The position numbers were made by a program, and so were the translations under genes. The notes below the pieces were generated by a model. It was given only the letters and a program-made list of their open reading frames with translations, ran no database searches and was not told the DNA's origin. Shown in pieces: positions 5,938-11,878 of a DNA stretch of 16,781 nt. Numbering within the stretch: the first letter of the stretch is position 1; each line of letters opens with the position of its first letter. This DNA is from DAIOHQ01 sp036744635 (lineage in GTDB: Bacteria > Planctomycetota > Phycisphaerae > Tepidisphaerales > Tepidisphaeraceae), in the NCBI GenBank assembly GCA_036744635.1, contig DAIOHQ010000094.1, positions 1-16,781 of the forward strand, in the 5' to 3' direction.

Positions 5938-7629
5938 ATGGCCAGGCATCGGCGCAGGCTACGGATTTCGTTAGCGGTGAAGTGCCAGCTTCTGTTTGGC
6001 GCGGCGGTGGTGTTGATCCTCTTTGCGGCATTGTTCGTGCCATGGCAGCGGATGGACGAGCTGATGGCAAAGCTGAACGAGCGGGCGGCGGGGACGCTGG
6101 CCGACCGGGCCGTGATGGATCACGTGGCGTATCAAACCGCGGTGAAGATCGAGCGGTCGGCCACCAAGCCGTCGGTGGTAGTGGCGCCGACCACAGTTCC
6201 AGCGGTGGAGGGGGAATTTCTGCCTCCCCGGCTGCTGGCGGCCAATGAGGTTCACGACCGCAAACTTCCGAAGTTTGAACGGCACGCCTTCACCTGGTTT
6301 GCGAAGAATCCCGACAGCGACAAGTATGCCGAGGAATACGACCGCAAGGACGTGAAGGGGTTTCGCTACGCCGAGCCGCTGTATGCGACGGCGGAGTGCA
6401 TGGCCTGTCACACCGCGGATGGGTCGCTGTCGGCGGGCATGACGACGACGCGGGAAGGACCGGCGACGCGCGAGGCGACGGCCACCGCCGCTGCGTCGGC
6501 TACCCAGCCGGCGACGCGGCCTTCGATGCTGCTGGGAATCGTCAGCGCGGACATTCCATCGCAGATCGAGCAATCGCAGATTTTGCTGAATCGGGTATTC
6601 ATCCTGATTGCCGGTTTGCTGGCGGGGACGCTGGCGATTGTGGTGTTTTACCTGATCACCACGCGGCTGATTCTGCAGCCGGTGCGCGTGCTGCAGGAAA
6701 CGGCGGAGAAAGTCAGCGGCGGGAATTTGAACATCCGCAGCGACATCAACACCGGCGATGAATTTCAGCAGCTTTCCGAGACGTTCAATACCATGCTGTC
6801 GAACCTGCAGGAGGGAGAGGACCAGCTTCGGGCGATCAATCAGAGTCTGGATTTGAAGCTGGGTCAGTTGGCCGAGAGCAATGTGGCGCTGTACGAATCA
6901 AACCGGTTGAAAAGCGAATTCCTGGCCAATGTAAGCCATGAGCTGCGAACGCCGCTGAATTCGATCCTGGGGTTTGCAGAACTGCTGAAAGATTCGTTGG
7001 CGCAGGATCCCAAGGGCGCCCGCTACATCCAGAACATCCTGATGAGCGGCAAGAACCTGCTGGAGCTGATCAACGACCTGCTGGACCTGGCCAAGATCGA
7101 GGCCGGGCGCATGGAGGTGCGGTCAGAGCCGCTGTCGCTGAACGACCTGTTCGAGGGGCTGTCGAGCATTCTCAAGCCGCTGGTGGAATCGAAGCGGCTG
7201 GCATTGAATCTTGCGGTGGCGGCGGATGTGCCGATCATTCAGACCGACCCGGCCAAGCTGCAGCAGGTGCTGTACAACTTTCTATCCAACGCGATCAAGT
7301 TTTCACCCATCGGCGGGCAAATCGAGGTGACGGCCAACCGCGAAGCGGATGAGCACGTGAAGATTGCCGTGACCGATCACGGCCCGGGGATCGAGCCGGC
7401 GCAGCAGGAGATGATCTTCGAGAAATTCCGGCAGTTGGATGCCTCGGTGACGCGCCAGCACGGCGGAACGGGTCTGGGACTGGCGATCTCGAAGGAACTG
7501 GTGATTCTACTCAGCGGCTCCATCGGTGTCCGCAGCACCCCAGGAGAAGGGGCGACATTCTGGGTGGTGCTGCCGCTGAAAATACAGGCCGGCGCGCAGG
7601 ATGTGAGAGCGAGACTGGTGTTGAGTTAG
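5938..7629 (+). CDS. Membrane histidine kinase with periplasmic c-type heme (Tll0287-like/DUF3365) sensor domain
   Basis: A 563-aa inner-membrane sensor kinase. A transmembrane helix lies at about 13-35, a periplasmic domain at 36-219, a second helix at about 220-243, then HAMP, HisKA and HATPase_c. The periplasmic part contains FRYAEPLYATAECMACH with a c-type heme motif at 154-158, the hallmark of Tll0287-like (DUF3365) domains, followed by a low-complexity Ala/Thr-rich stretch. The kinase core is complete: H334 in VSHELRTPLNS, N451 in the N-box, DHGPGIEP from D480, and HGGTGLGLAI. An in-frame TAG at 5923 excludes an earlier start; the Shine-Dalgarno (GGGGAG) is very close to the ATG. It is divergent from the NtrC-class regulator and probably phosphorylates it. 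The heme suggests sensing of redox state or a gas ligand; the actual signal is unknown. Confidence 0.93.
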   Translation: MARHRRRLRISLAVKCQLLFGAAVVLILFAALFVPWQRMDELMAKLNERAAGTLADRAVMDHVAYQTAVKIERSATKPSVVVAPTTVPAVEGEFLPPRLLAANEVHDRKLPKFERHAFTWFAKNPDSDKYAEEYDRKDVKGFRYAEPLYATAECMACHTADGSLSAGMTTTREGPATREATATAAASATQPATRPSMLLGIVSADIPSQIEQSQILLNRVFILIAGLLAGTLAIVVFYLITTRLILQPVRVLQETAEKVSGGNLNIRSDINTGDEFQQLSETFNTMLSNLQEGEDQLRAINQSLDLKLGQLAESNVALYESNRLKSEFLANVSHELRTPLNSILGFAELLKDSLAQDPKGARYIQNILMSGKNLLELINDLLDLAKIEAGRMEVRSEPLSLNDLFEGLSSILKPLVESKRLALNLAVAADVPIIQTDPAKLQQVLYNFLSNAIKFSPIGGQIEVTANREADEHVKIAVTDHGPGIEPAQQEMIFEKFRQLDASVTRQHGGTGLGLAISKELVILLSGSIGVRSTPGEGATFWVVLPLKIQAGAQDVRARLVLS

Positions 7630-7632
7630 ACG

Positions 7633-7659
7633 GACGTTGCAGGACCAGTTCCAAACGTC
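7633..7659. terminator. Weak hairpin between convergent kinase and yceH genes
   Basis: GACGTT (7633-7638) pairs with AACGTC (7654-7659), with a short inner GGA/TCC stem. It lies within the 47-nt gap between two convergent stop codons, where a shared terminator is expected, but it has no T-run on either strand. Confidence 0.25.
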
Positions 7660-7676
7660 ACGCCATGAATCGCATC

Positions 7677-8372
7677 CTACGTGCCAGCCGACGGCGGCGC
7701 GGTTACGTTCAGCGGATCCGGTTCGCCAACCGATGCAGCAAGTCGCCGCAGGGCATCGCGAAGGGTGGCGACTTCGTGTTCGAGTTGGGTGACGCGGTCG
7801 GCGAGCGGCGCGTGAAGGCTTGGCGTGGCAATGGGACCGGCCGGGATTGCCGTTGAGGCAGTAAGCTCCGTTGGATGCGCATCGGGGCTGAGGAGCTGCA
7901 CATAGCGCTGGGCCCGGCTCCCCGGCGACGGCGGTAGCTCGCGGACCAGCGGCTCGGGGCGGGTCATCAGCGTCTGCAGCACGGACGTAACCATCTCCAT
8001 CGATTCCAGCGGGTGCATCCGGGACGCCCGCCCGCGCAGCTCCCCCACCGTCTGCGGACCGCGCAGCAGTAACTCCGCCAAAATGATCAGTTCCCGCATC
8101 GTGATGCCCAGTCCGTCTGTCGCTGAATGGCGATATTTGGGAACCCGGCTGCCGGCGAGATCGACGCGCACGACCAGCTTCTTGTCGCGCAGCGCGTTGA
8201 GGGCATCGAGAACATCATCATCCGATAGGTTCATCACCGGATCGCGGTTGTTCTTCTGATTTGCCCCGTTGGTGGCCGCGTTCAGCGTGAGCGGATATTG
8301 CTCGGGAGTGGTCTGCGCCTTCTCGACAAGCACGCCCAGCACGCGTGCTTCGTTGGCGGTGAGGATAAGCAT
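7677..8372 (-). CDS. yceH: YceH family (DUF480/UPF0502) winged-helix protein
   Basis: A 231-aa protein of the YceH family, conserved cytosolic proteins built from two winged-helix domains and of unclear biochemical role. Diagnostic stretches are LTANEARVLGVLVEKAQTTP at the N-terminus, NQKNNRDPVMNLSDDDV around residues 39-55, and LLLRGPQTVGELRGRASRMH in the second domain. After the family core (about residue 165) there is a Pro/Ala-rich linker and a short predicted coiled coil (LEHEVATLRDALRRLA), as often seen in longer members. The start at 8372 matches the family N-terminus. There is no Shine-Dalgarno; a TATACT -10 box lies 6 nt before the ATG, implying a leaderless mRNA. The frame stays open upstream through the terminator and the RRM gene, but that extension is antisense repeat-coded and not real. 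Confidence 0.9.
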   Translation of the reverse strand: MLILTANEARVLGVLVEKAQTTPEQYPLTLNAATNGANQKNNRDPVMNLSDDDVLDALNALRDKKLVVRVDLAGSRVPKYRHSATDGLGITMRELIILAELLLRGPQTVGELRGRASRMHPLESMEMVTSVLQTLMTRPEPLVRELPPSPGSRAQRYVQLLSPDAHPTELTASTAIPAGPIATPSLHAPLADRVTQLEHEVATLRDALRRLAASVGEPDPLNVTAPPSAGT

Positions 8373-8378
8373 GGGATG

Positions 8379-8384
8379 AGTATA
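8379..8384 (-). promoter_or_regulatory. -10 box for a leaderless yceH transcript
   Basis: TATACT on the minus strand matches the -10 consensus at five of six positions and ends 6 nt before the yceH ATG. A normal start-site distance puts the first transcribed base on or next to the A of the ATG. The -35 region (17 nt upstream) falls in the loop of the terminator hairpin and is poor (GTTTCG). Confidence 0.45.
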
Positions 8385-8389
8385 GGAAA

Positions 8390-8418
8390 GAAGGCCACGA
8401 GCGAAACTCGTGGCCTTC
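8390..8418 (-). terminator. Rho-independent terminator of the RRM gene
   Basis: A perfect 12-bp stem (GAAGGCCACGAG 8390-8401 with CTCGTGGCCTTC 8407-8418) with a 5-nt loop is followed on the minus strand by TTTCC. It lies 27 nt after the stop codon of the RRM-protein gene and just before yceH, separating the two transcription units. Confidence 0.85.
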
Positions 8419-8445
8419 GGGGTTTTCGCTGCAGGACAGAGCGGA

Positions 8446-8880
8446 TCAGTAGCGATTTCCGCGGTCGCCGCCACGGCCACCGCCGCCACCGCCGCCACCA
8501 CTGTAGCCGCCACGGCCACCGCCGCCACCACCGCCGCCACTATACCCGCCACGGCCACCGCCGCCGCCGCCACCACCGAAACCGCCGCGGCTGCCGCCAC
8601 GACCGCCGCCTCCGCCACCACCACTGCGCTCTTCGCGCGGGCGGGCTTCATTGACCGTCAGGGCGCGGCCATTATGCTCCTGGCCATTCAGTGCTGCGAT
8701 CGCCGCCTGAGCTTCATCATCGGAACCCATCTCGACGAAACCAAAGCCCTTGGAGCGGCCGGTGTCGCGATCGTTGATGATTTCGGCGCTCTGCACCGTT
8801 CCGTGCTGGCCGAACAACTGTTCCAGCTCTGAGCTGTTGATGTCGTAGCTCAGATTGCCGACGTATAACTTCTTGCCCAT
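8446..8880 (-). CDS. Glycine-rich RRM RNA-binding protein
   Basis: A 144-aa cytosolic RNA-binding protein of the bacterial RRM type (Rbp-like, known mainly from cyanobacteria and planctomycetes). Residues 1-80 form one RRM with RNP2 LYVGNL (5-10) and RNP1 KGFGFVEM (44-51). Residues 86-144 are an almost pure Gly tail with Arg-Gly-Gly and Tyr-Ser punctuation, ending GDRGNRY. The tail is encoded by a 39-bp tandem repeat. Such proteins bind single-stranded RNA, and cyanobacterial homologues are often cold-induced. The start is supported by AGGAG 6 nt before the ATG. It is monocistronic, with a strong terminator downstream and a long non-coding upstream stretch holding a hairpin at 8908-8933. Confidence 0.93.
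   Translation of the reverse strand: MGKKLYVGNLSYDINSSELEQLFGQHGTVQSAEIINDRDTGRSKGFGFVEMGSDDEAQAAIAALNGQEHNGRALTVNEARPREERSGGGGGGGRGGSRGGFGGGGGGGGRGGYSGGGGGGGGRGGYSGGGGGGGGRGGDRGNRY
8468..8584 (-). repeat. 39-bp tandem repeat coding the Gly-rich tail
   Basis: CCGCCACGGCCAC recurs at 8468, 8507 and 8546, an exact 39-nt period of about three copies. On the coding strand each unit encodes 13 residues of the form GGYSGGGGGGGGR. The third unit has diverged (SRGGFGG). Being a multiple of three, copy-number change would keep the frame. Confidence 0.85.
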
Positions 8881-9135
8881 ACGAATCTCCTATGAAACAG
8901 GGCAAAGTGACCCGCCTTTTGCTTTCCGGGTCATGTTGAAAGGAGCCGACGTTCCGGCCCAAAAGGTAGGAGGGGCGAGTGAGACCATGTGCTGCGGACC
9001 ACGAAACGACTGTCGCATACCTGACTCGTTCGACGAACCGACCGCAGAAAATGTATCAAATGCTTCAGCGGGTGTACATGAAAAATCTGGCGTTTTTTTT
9101 GGGATGCATAAGGGCACCGTGGAGACCGTGGCGCG
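8881..9135. other. Long intergenic stretch upstream of the RRM gene
   Basis: No coding region is supported here. The part next to the RRM gene should be its 5' leader and promoter. It contains an inverted repeat TGACCCG (8908-8914) / CGGGTCA (8927-8933), 27 nt before the ATG, which would fold into a hairpin in the minus-strand leader. A run of eight T lies at 9093-9100. No convincing -35/-10 pair was found on the minus strand. Open frames here lack family similarity and are not called. Confidence 0.5.
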
Positions 9136-9279
9136 GTTGAGGTGCGTTACGATCATTTCACCAACGGGAGATTTCACCATGGCACGAAGTTCCTGCGCTG
9201 GCGGCCGGACAAGGATCCGAAGAAATGCACGATGAAACAGGCGATTGCGGAAGAGCGGGTGTTGCCGTTCAAGTTTTGA
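9136..9279 (+). pseudogene. C-terminal relic of an ATP-dependent DNA ligase
   Basis: Plus-strand codons from 9136 read VEVRYDHFTNGRFHHG, then TKFLRWRPDKDPKKCTM, and end VLPFKF with TGA at 9277-9279. EVRYDHF-x-GRF-x-HGT-x-FLRWRPDKDP-x-x-CT is the conserved C-terminal end of the OB-fold domain of ATP-dependent DNA ligases of the LigC/LigD ligase type. The frame opens only after a TAA at 9109, and no start codon, nucleotidyltransferase core or ligase motif I (KxDG) exists upstream, so this is the tail of a deleted gene. It lies between two minus-strand genes. A small hairpin at 9292-9308 may be its former terminator. Identity is by recall of the family's C-terminal wording. Confidence 0.7.
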
Positions 9280-9291
9280 ACGTGTCGCCGA

Positions 9292-9308
9292 CGATGGAAT
9301 GTCCATCG
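9292..9308. other. Perfect 7-bp hairpin after the ligase relic
   Basis: CGATGGA and TCCATCG pair around ATG. It begins 13 nt after the relic's stop codon and has no T-run. It may be the 3' hairpin of the lost ligase gene. Confidence 0.35.
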
Positions 9309-9324
9309 CCTGGAATGCCGCAGA

Positions 9325-9343
9325 CACAGGCGAGGCGCCCGTG
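9325..9343 (-). terminator. Hairpin after trpD
   Basis: In the minus-strand transcript CACGGGCG pairs with CGCCTGTG (one G-U pair) across a 3-nt loop, starting 5 nt after the trpD stop. There is no T-run, so termination would be weak or Rho-dependent. The wording also resembles short dispersed GC hairpins. Confidence 0.35.
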
Positions 9344-9348
9344 CCACA

Positions 9349-10383
9349 TCAGGCGGCTTGCGAACAGCGGATGAGTGCTTCGAGAGTAAGCGCGACCTTC
9401 TTTGCGTCGAGGGTTTCATTTGCAAGGCGCAGGGCGTCTGCAAGCGAGTCGGCGCGGCCGGCGATGAGCAGGGCGGCGGCGGCGTTGAGGGCGGCGATGT
9501 CGCGCTTCGGAGAACGTTCGCCGGCGGCGATGGCGCGGATGGCGTCGGCGGAATCCTCGACGGTGTCGACGGCCAGATCGGCCAGGCGGGCATAGGGCAG
9601 GCCGAGGGAGGCGGGGTCCAGGCTCCAGGTCTGCACGCGGCCATCTTTCAGTTCGCTGATGCGGGTCGGGCCAAGCGTGGAAAGCTCATCGAGGCCATCA
9701 TCGGCGTGGACCACCCAGGCGCGCTCGCTGCCAAGCTCGCGCAGAACCGCGGCCAGGCGGTCGGTCAGCTCCGGGGCGAAGACGCCGAGCAACTGGTGCT
9801 TGGCGCGGGCGGGATTGGTCAGCGGGCCGAGCAGGTTAAAAATCGTGGGGATGCCAAGCGAGGAGCGGGCAGCGGCCACGAATTTCATCGCGGGGTGGTA
9901 GTAGCGGGCGAAGGCGAAGCAGATCCCGGCCTCTTTGAGACATCTGCTCAACTGCTCCGGCGACAATTCGAGCTTCACGCCAAGATTTTCCAGCACGTCG
10001 GCCGATCCGCTTTTGGAGCTGGCGGAGCGGTTGCCGTGCTTGACCACGCGGACGCCGGCGGCGGCGACGATCAGGGCGGCGGCGGTGGAAATGTTGAACG
10101 TGCCGCGCACGTCTCCGCCGGTGCCGCAGGTGTCGATGACCACGCCGTCGGTGTCGCAGCCAACCGCAATGGCCTTGTCGCGCATCACCGCGGCGGCGCC
10201 GACGAGCTCGTCGACGGTGGTGCCCTTGGCCGCCAGCCCGACCAGCAGCGCGCCGATCTGGGCGTCGCTGGCCTCGCCGGACATGATGTGCAGGAAGGCA
10301 TAGCGAGACTCATCGCGGGTCAGGTCTTCGCGGCGGCAAAGTTTGAGAAGCGTGTCGCGGATGGGAGCGGGCGGAGGGGGCAT
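9349..10383 (-). CDS. trpD: Anthranilate phosphoribosyltransferase
   Basis: A 344-aa enzyme of tryptophan biosynthesis that joins anthranilate and PRPP to give phosphoribosyl-anthranilate; cytosolic and normally a Mg-dependent homodimer. The PRPP-binding loop GTGGD is at 87-91, followed by FNIST, and the anthranilate/PRPP signature KHGNRSASSKSGSAD at 115-129 is intact. The length is normal for free-standing TrpD, without a glutamine amidotransferase domain. No Shine-Dalgarno precedes the ATG at 10383, but this start gives the expected N-terminal helical domain. It follows bioA on the same strand after 97 nt that contain a hairpin; other trp genes are not in the window, so tryptophan genes are scattered in this genome or lie elsewhere. 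Confident. Confidence 0.96.
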   Translation of the reverse strand: MPPPPAPIRDTLLKLCRREDLTRDESRYAFLHIMSGEASDAQIGALLVGLAAKGTTVDELVGAAAVMRDKAIAVGCDTDGVVIDTCGTGGDVRGTFNISTAAALIVAAAGVRVVKHGNRSASSKSGSADVLENLGVKLELSPEQLSRCLKEAGICFAFARYYHPAMKFVAAARSSLGIPTIFNLLGPLTNPARAKHQLLGVFAPELTDRLAAVLRELGSERAWVVHADDGLDELSTLGPTRISELKDGRVQTWSLDPASLGLPYARLADLAVDTVEDSADAIRAIAAGERSPKRDIAALNAAAALLIAGRADSLADALRLANETLDAKKVALTLEALIRCSQAA

Positions 10384-10461
10384 GGGAGGGTTTTAGCGTG
10401 CGGGAGAGGCATTGTCACGCTGGAGGTGGGGATGGGATTTTGACAAGGAACTCGGTTTTGT

Positions 10462-10480
10462 CACGGCTTGGAAAGCCGTG
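10462..10480 (-). repeat. Short perfect palindrome at the bioA stop codon
   Basis: CACGGCTT (10462-10469) and AAGCCGTG (10473-10480) form an 8-bp stem with a 3-nt loop immediately after the bioA TAG. No T-run follows (ACAAAACC), so readthrough into trpD is likely. The phrase looks like a dispersed short palindrome known to me from planctomycete intergenic regions; it may act as an mRNA-stabilising or partial termination element. Confidence 0.5.
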
Positions 10481-11863
10481 CTACGCGAGGGTGGCGAGTT
10501 CGGCGGAGAGGGCATTGGTGATGGTTTGCAGGTCCTCGATCGGCATCGCCAGGGGAGGCATGAGGACAATGACATCGCCGAGCGGGCGGAGGATGACGCC
10601 GCGGACGCGGAGGTTCCGGCAGACGCGGGCGCCGATGAGCAGCTTGGGATCGAAGGGCGTTCGCGTCGGCTTGCCGGCAACCAGTTCGATGCCGACCATC
10701 AGGCCGCGCTGGCGGATGTCACCGACATGTGGGAGATCGCGCAGGGGCGCCAGCAGCGCTGCGAGCTGGGCGGATTTTTCGACGACGGATTCGAGCAGGT
10801 GGTTCTTGTCGAAGAGATCGAGCGATGCCAGGGCGGCGGCGCAGGCGAGGGGATTCCCGGTATAGGTGTGGCCGTGATAGAAGGTTTTTCCTTCGGAGGG
10901 TTGGCCGAGGAAAGCGTCGAAAATGCGCTGGGTGGCGAAGGTGGCGGCGAGCGGCAGATAGCCGCCGGTGATGCCCTTGGCGACGCACATCAGATCGGGC
11001 TCGACCGACTCGTGCGCGCAGGCGAACATTTTTCCGGTGCGGCCGAAGCCGGTGGCGACCTCATCACAGATCAGCAGCACATCGTATTGCGTGGCGAGGC
11101 GGCGGACTTCGGCAAGAAAGCCGTGCGGGTGGGTGATGATTCCGCCGGCGCCCTGGACGAGCGGCTCGATGCAGATGGCGGCGAGGGTGCGGGAATGCGT
11201 GGAGAGGATTTGTTCGAGCGCGGCAAGACAATGATGCCTGACTTCATCGGAAGTGGGAAAAACGTTGCCATCGGAAGCTCGAGGTGATTGCGGAAGCGGC
11301 GGCCTGTAGACGTGCGGTGAGGGAGCGGCGTGAACCTTGAACAGCAGGGGAAAATACGGCCGATGAAACGCCGGCACTCGGCCGACGGACATGGCGCCAA
11401 CGGTGTCGCCGTGATAGGCCTCGACGAAACCAATGAACTCGTTTTTCTCCGCCCGGCCGATGTTGTACCAGTATTGGGCGGCGAGCTTGAACGCGATCTC
11501 GGTGGCGGTGGCGCCGGCGTCGGAATAAAAAACCTTCTTGAGATTCCGCGGCACGATCTGCATGAGGCGATCGGCGAGCAGGATGGCCGGCTCGGAGGCC
11601 AGGCCGAGCATGGTGGTGTGGGCGACTTTGTCGAGCTGGCGGCGGATGGCGTCGTCGATTTCGGGGACGCGGTGGCCGTGGACGTTGCACCAGAGAGAGG
11701 AGACGCCGTCGAGATAGCGCCGGCCGTCGCTGTCAATCAGATACATTCCATCGGCGGCGGTGATGACCAGCGGATCGTTCTCCAGCCAAAGCTGCATCGG
11801 CGTGAAGGGATGCCAGAGATGCCGGCGGTCGAGATCGCGAAGTTCGGCGGTGGAATGGGACAT
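10481..11863 (-). CDS. bioA: Adenosylmethionine-8-amino-7-oxononanoate aminotransferase
   Basis: A 460-aa PLP enzyme of biotin synthesis (class-III aminotransferase) converting KAPA to DAPA with S-adenosylmethionine as amino donor. BioA-specific features are the N-terminal HLWHPFTPMQLW (15-26) and SSLWCNVHGH (55-64). PLP-binding elements are D267 in ICDEVATGFGRTGK and the Schiff-base lysine K296 in CVAKGITGGYLPLA; FYHGHTYTGNPLACAAA is also typical. The ATG at 11863 fits the family N-terminus and lies 15 nt after the secA stop; an in-frame TTG abutting that stop would add only five residues. No Shine-Dalgarno is seen, so translation may be coupled to secA. Other biotin genes are not in the window. 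Confidence 0.96.
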   Translation of the reverse strand: MSHSTAELRDLDRRHLWHPFTPMQLWLENDPLVITAADGMYLIDSDGRRYLDGVSSLWCNVHGHRVPEIDDAIRRQLDKVAHTTMLGLASEPAILLADRLMQIVPRNLKKVFYSDAGATATEIAFKLAAQYWYNIGRAEKNEFIGFVEAYHGDTVGAMSVGRVPAFHRPYFPLLFKVHAAPSPHVYRPPLPQSPRASDGNVFPTSDEVRHHCLAALEQILSTHSRTLAAICIEPLVQGAGGIITHPHGFLAEVRRLATQYDVLLICDEVATGFGRTGKMFACAHESVEPDLMCVAKGITGGYLPLAATFATQRIFDAFLGQPSEGKTFYHGHTYTGNPLACAAALASLDLFDKNHLLESVVEKSAQLAALLAPLRDLPHVGDIRQRGLMVGIELVAGKPTRTPFDPKLLIGARVCRNLRVRGVILRPLGDVIVLMPPLAMPIEDLQTITNALSAELATLA

Positions 11864-11878
11864 GGGCCGCCGTCGCAA

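Noticed and set aside
5774..6070. N-terminal extension of the sigma-54 regulator
   Set aside because: It would overlap the divergent kinase gene; the receiver domain and a good Shine-Dalgarno mark the start at 5773.
8468..8620. Repeat-rich region considered as a CRISPR array
   Set aside because: The 39-bp units are contiguous, without unique spacers, and encode the Gly-rich tail of the RRM protein.
8373..8651. N-terminal extension of yceH through the terminator
   Set aside because: The extension is an Ala/Val run read from the RRM gene's repeat in another frame and crosses a strong terminator; YceH homology begins at the ATG at 8372.
9179..9195. TGGCACG on the plus strand as a second sigma-54 promoter
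   Set aside because: The following GC is two bases out of register for a -12 element, and the site lies inside the ligase relic with no gene downstream on that strand.
9104..9235. Plus-strand frame starting ATG at 9104 and overlapping the ligase relic
   Set aside because: It is in a different frame from the ligase-like residues and its product has no family resemblance.
9358..10443. 361-codon plus-strand open frame opposite trpD
   Set aside because: Shadow of trpD; Gly/Ala-rich low-complexity translation.
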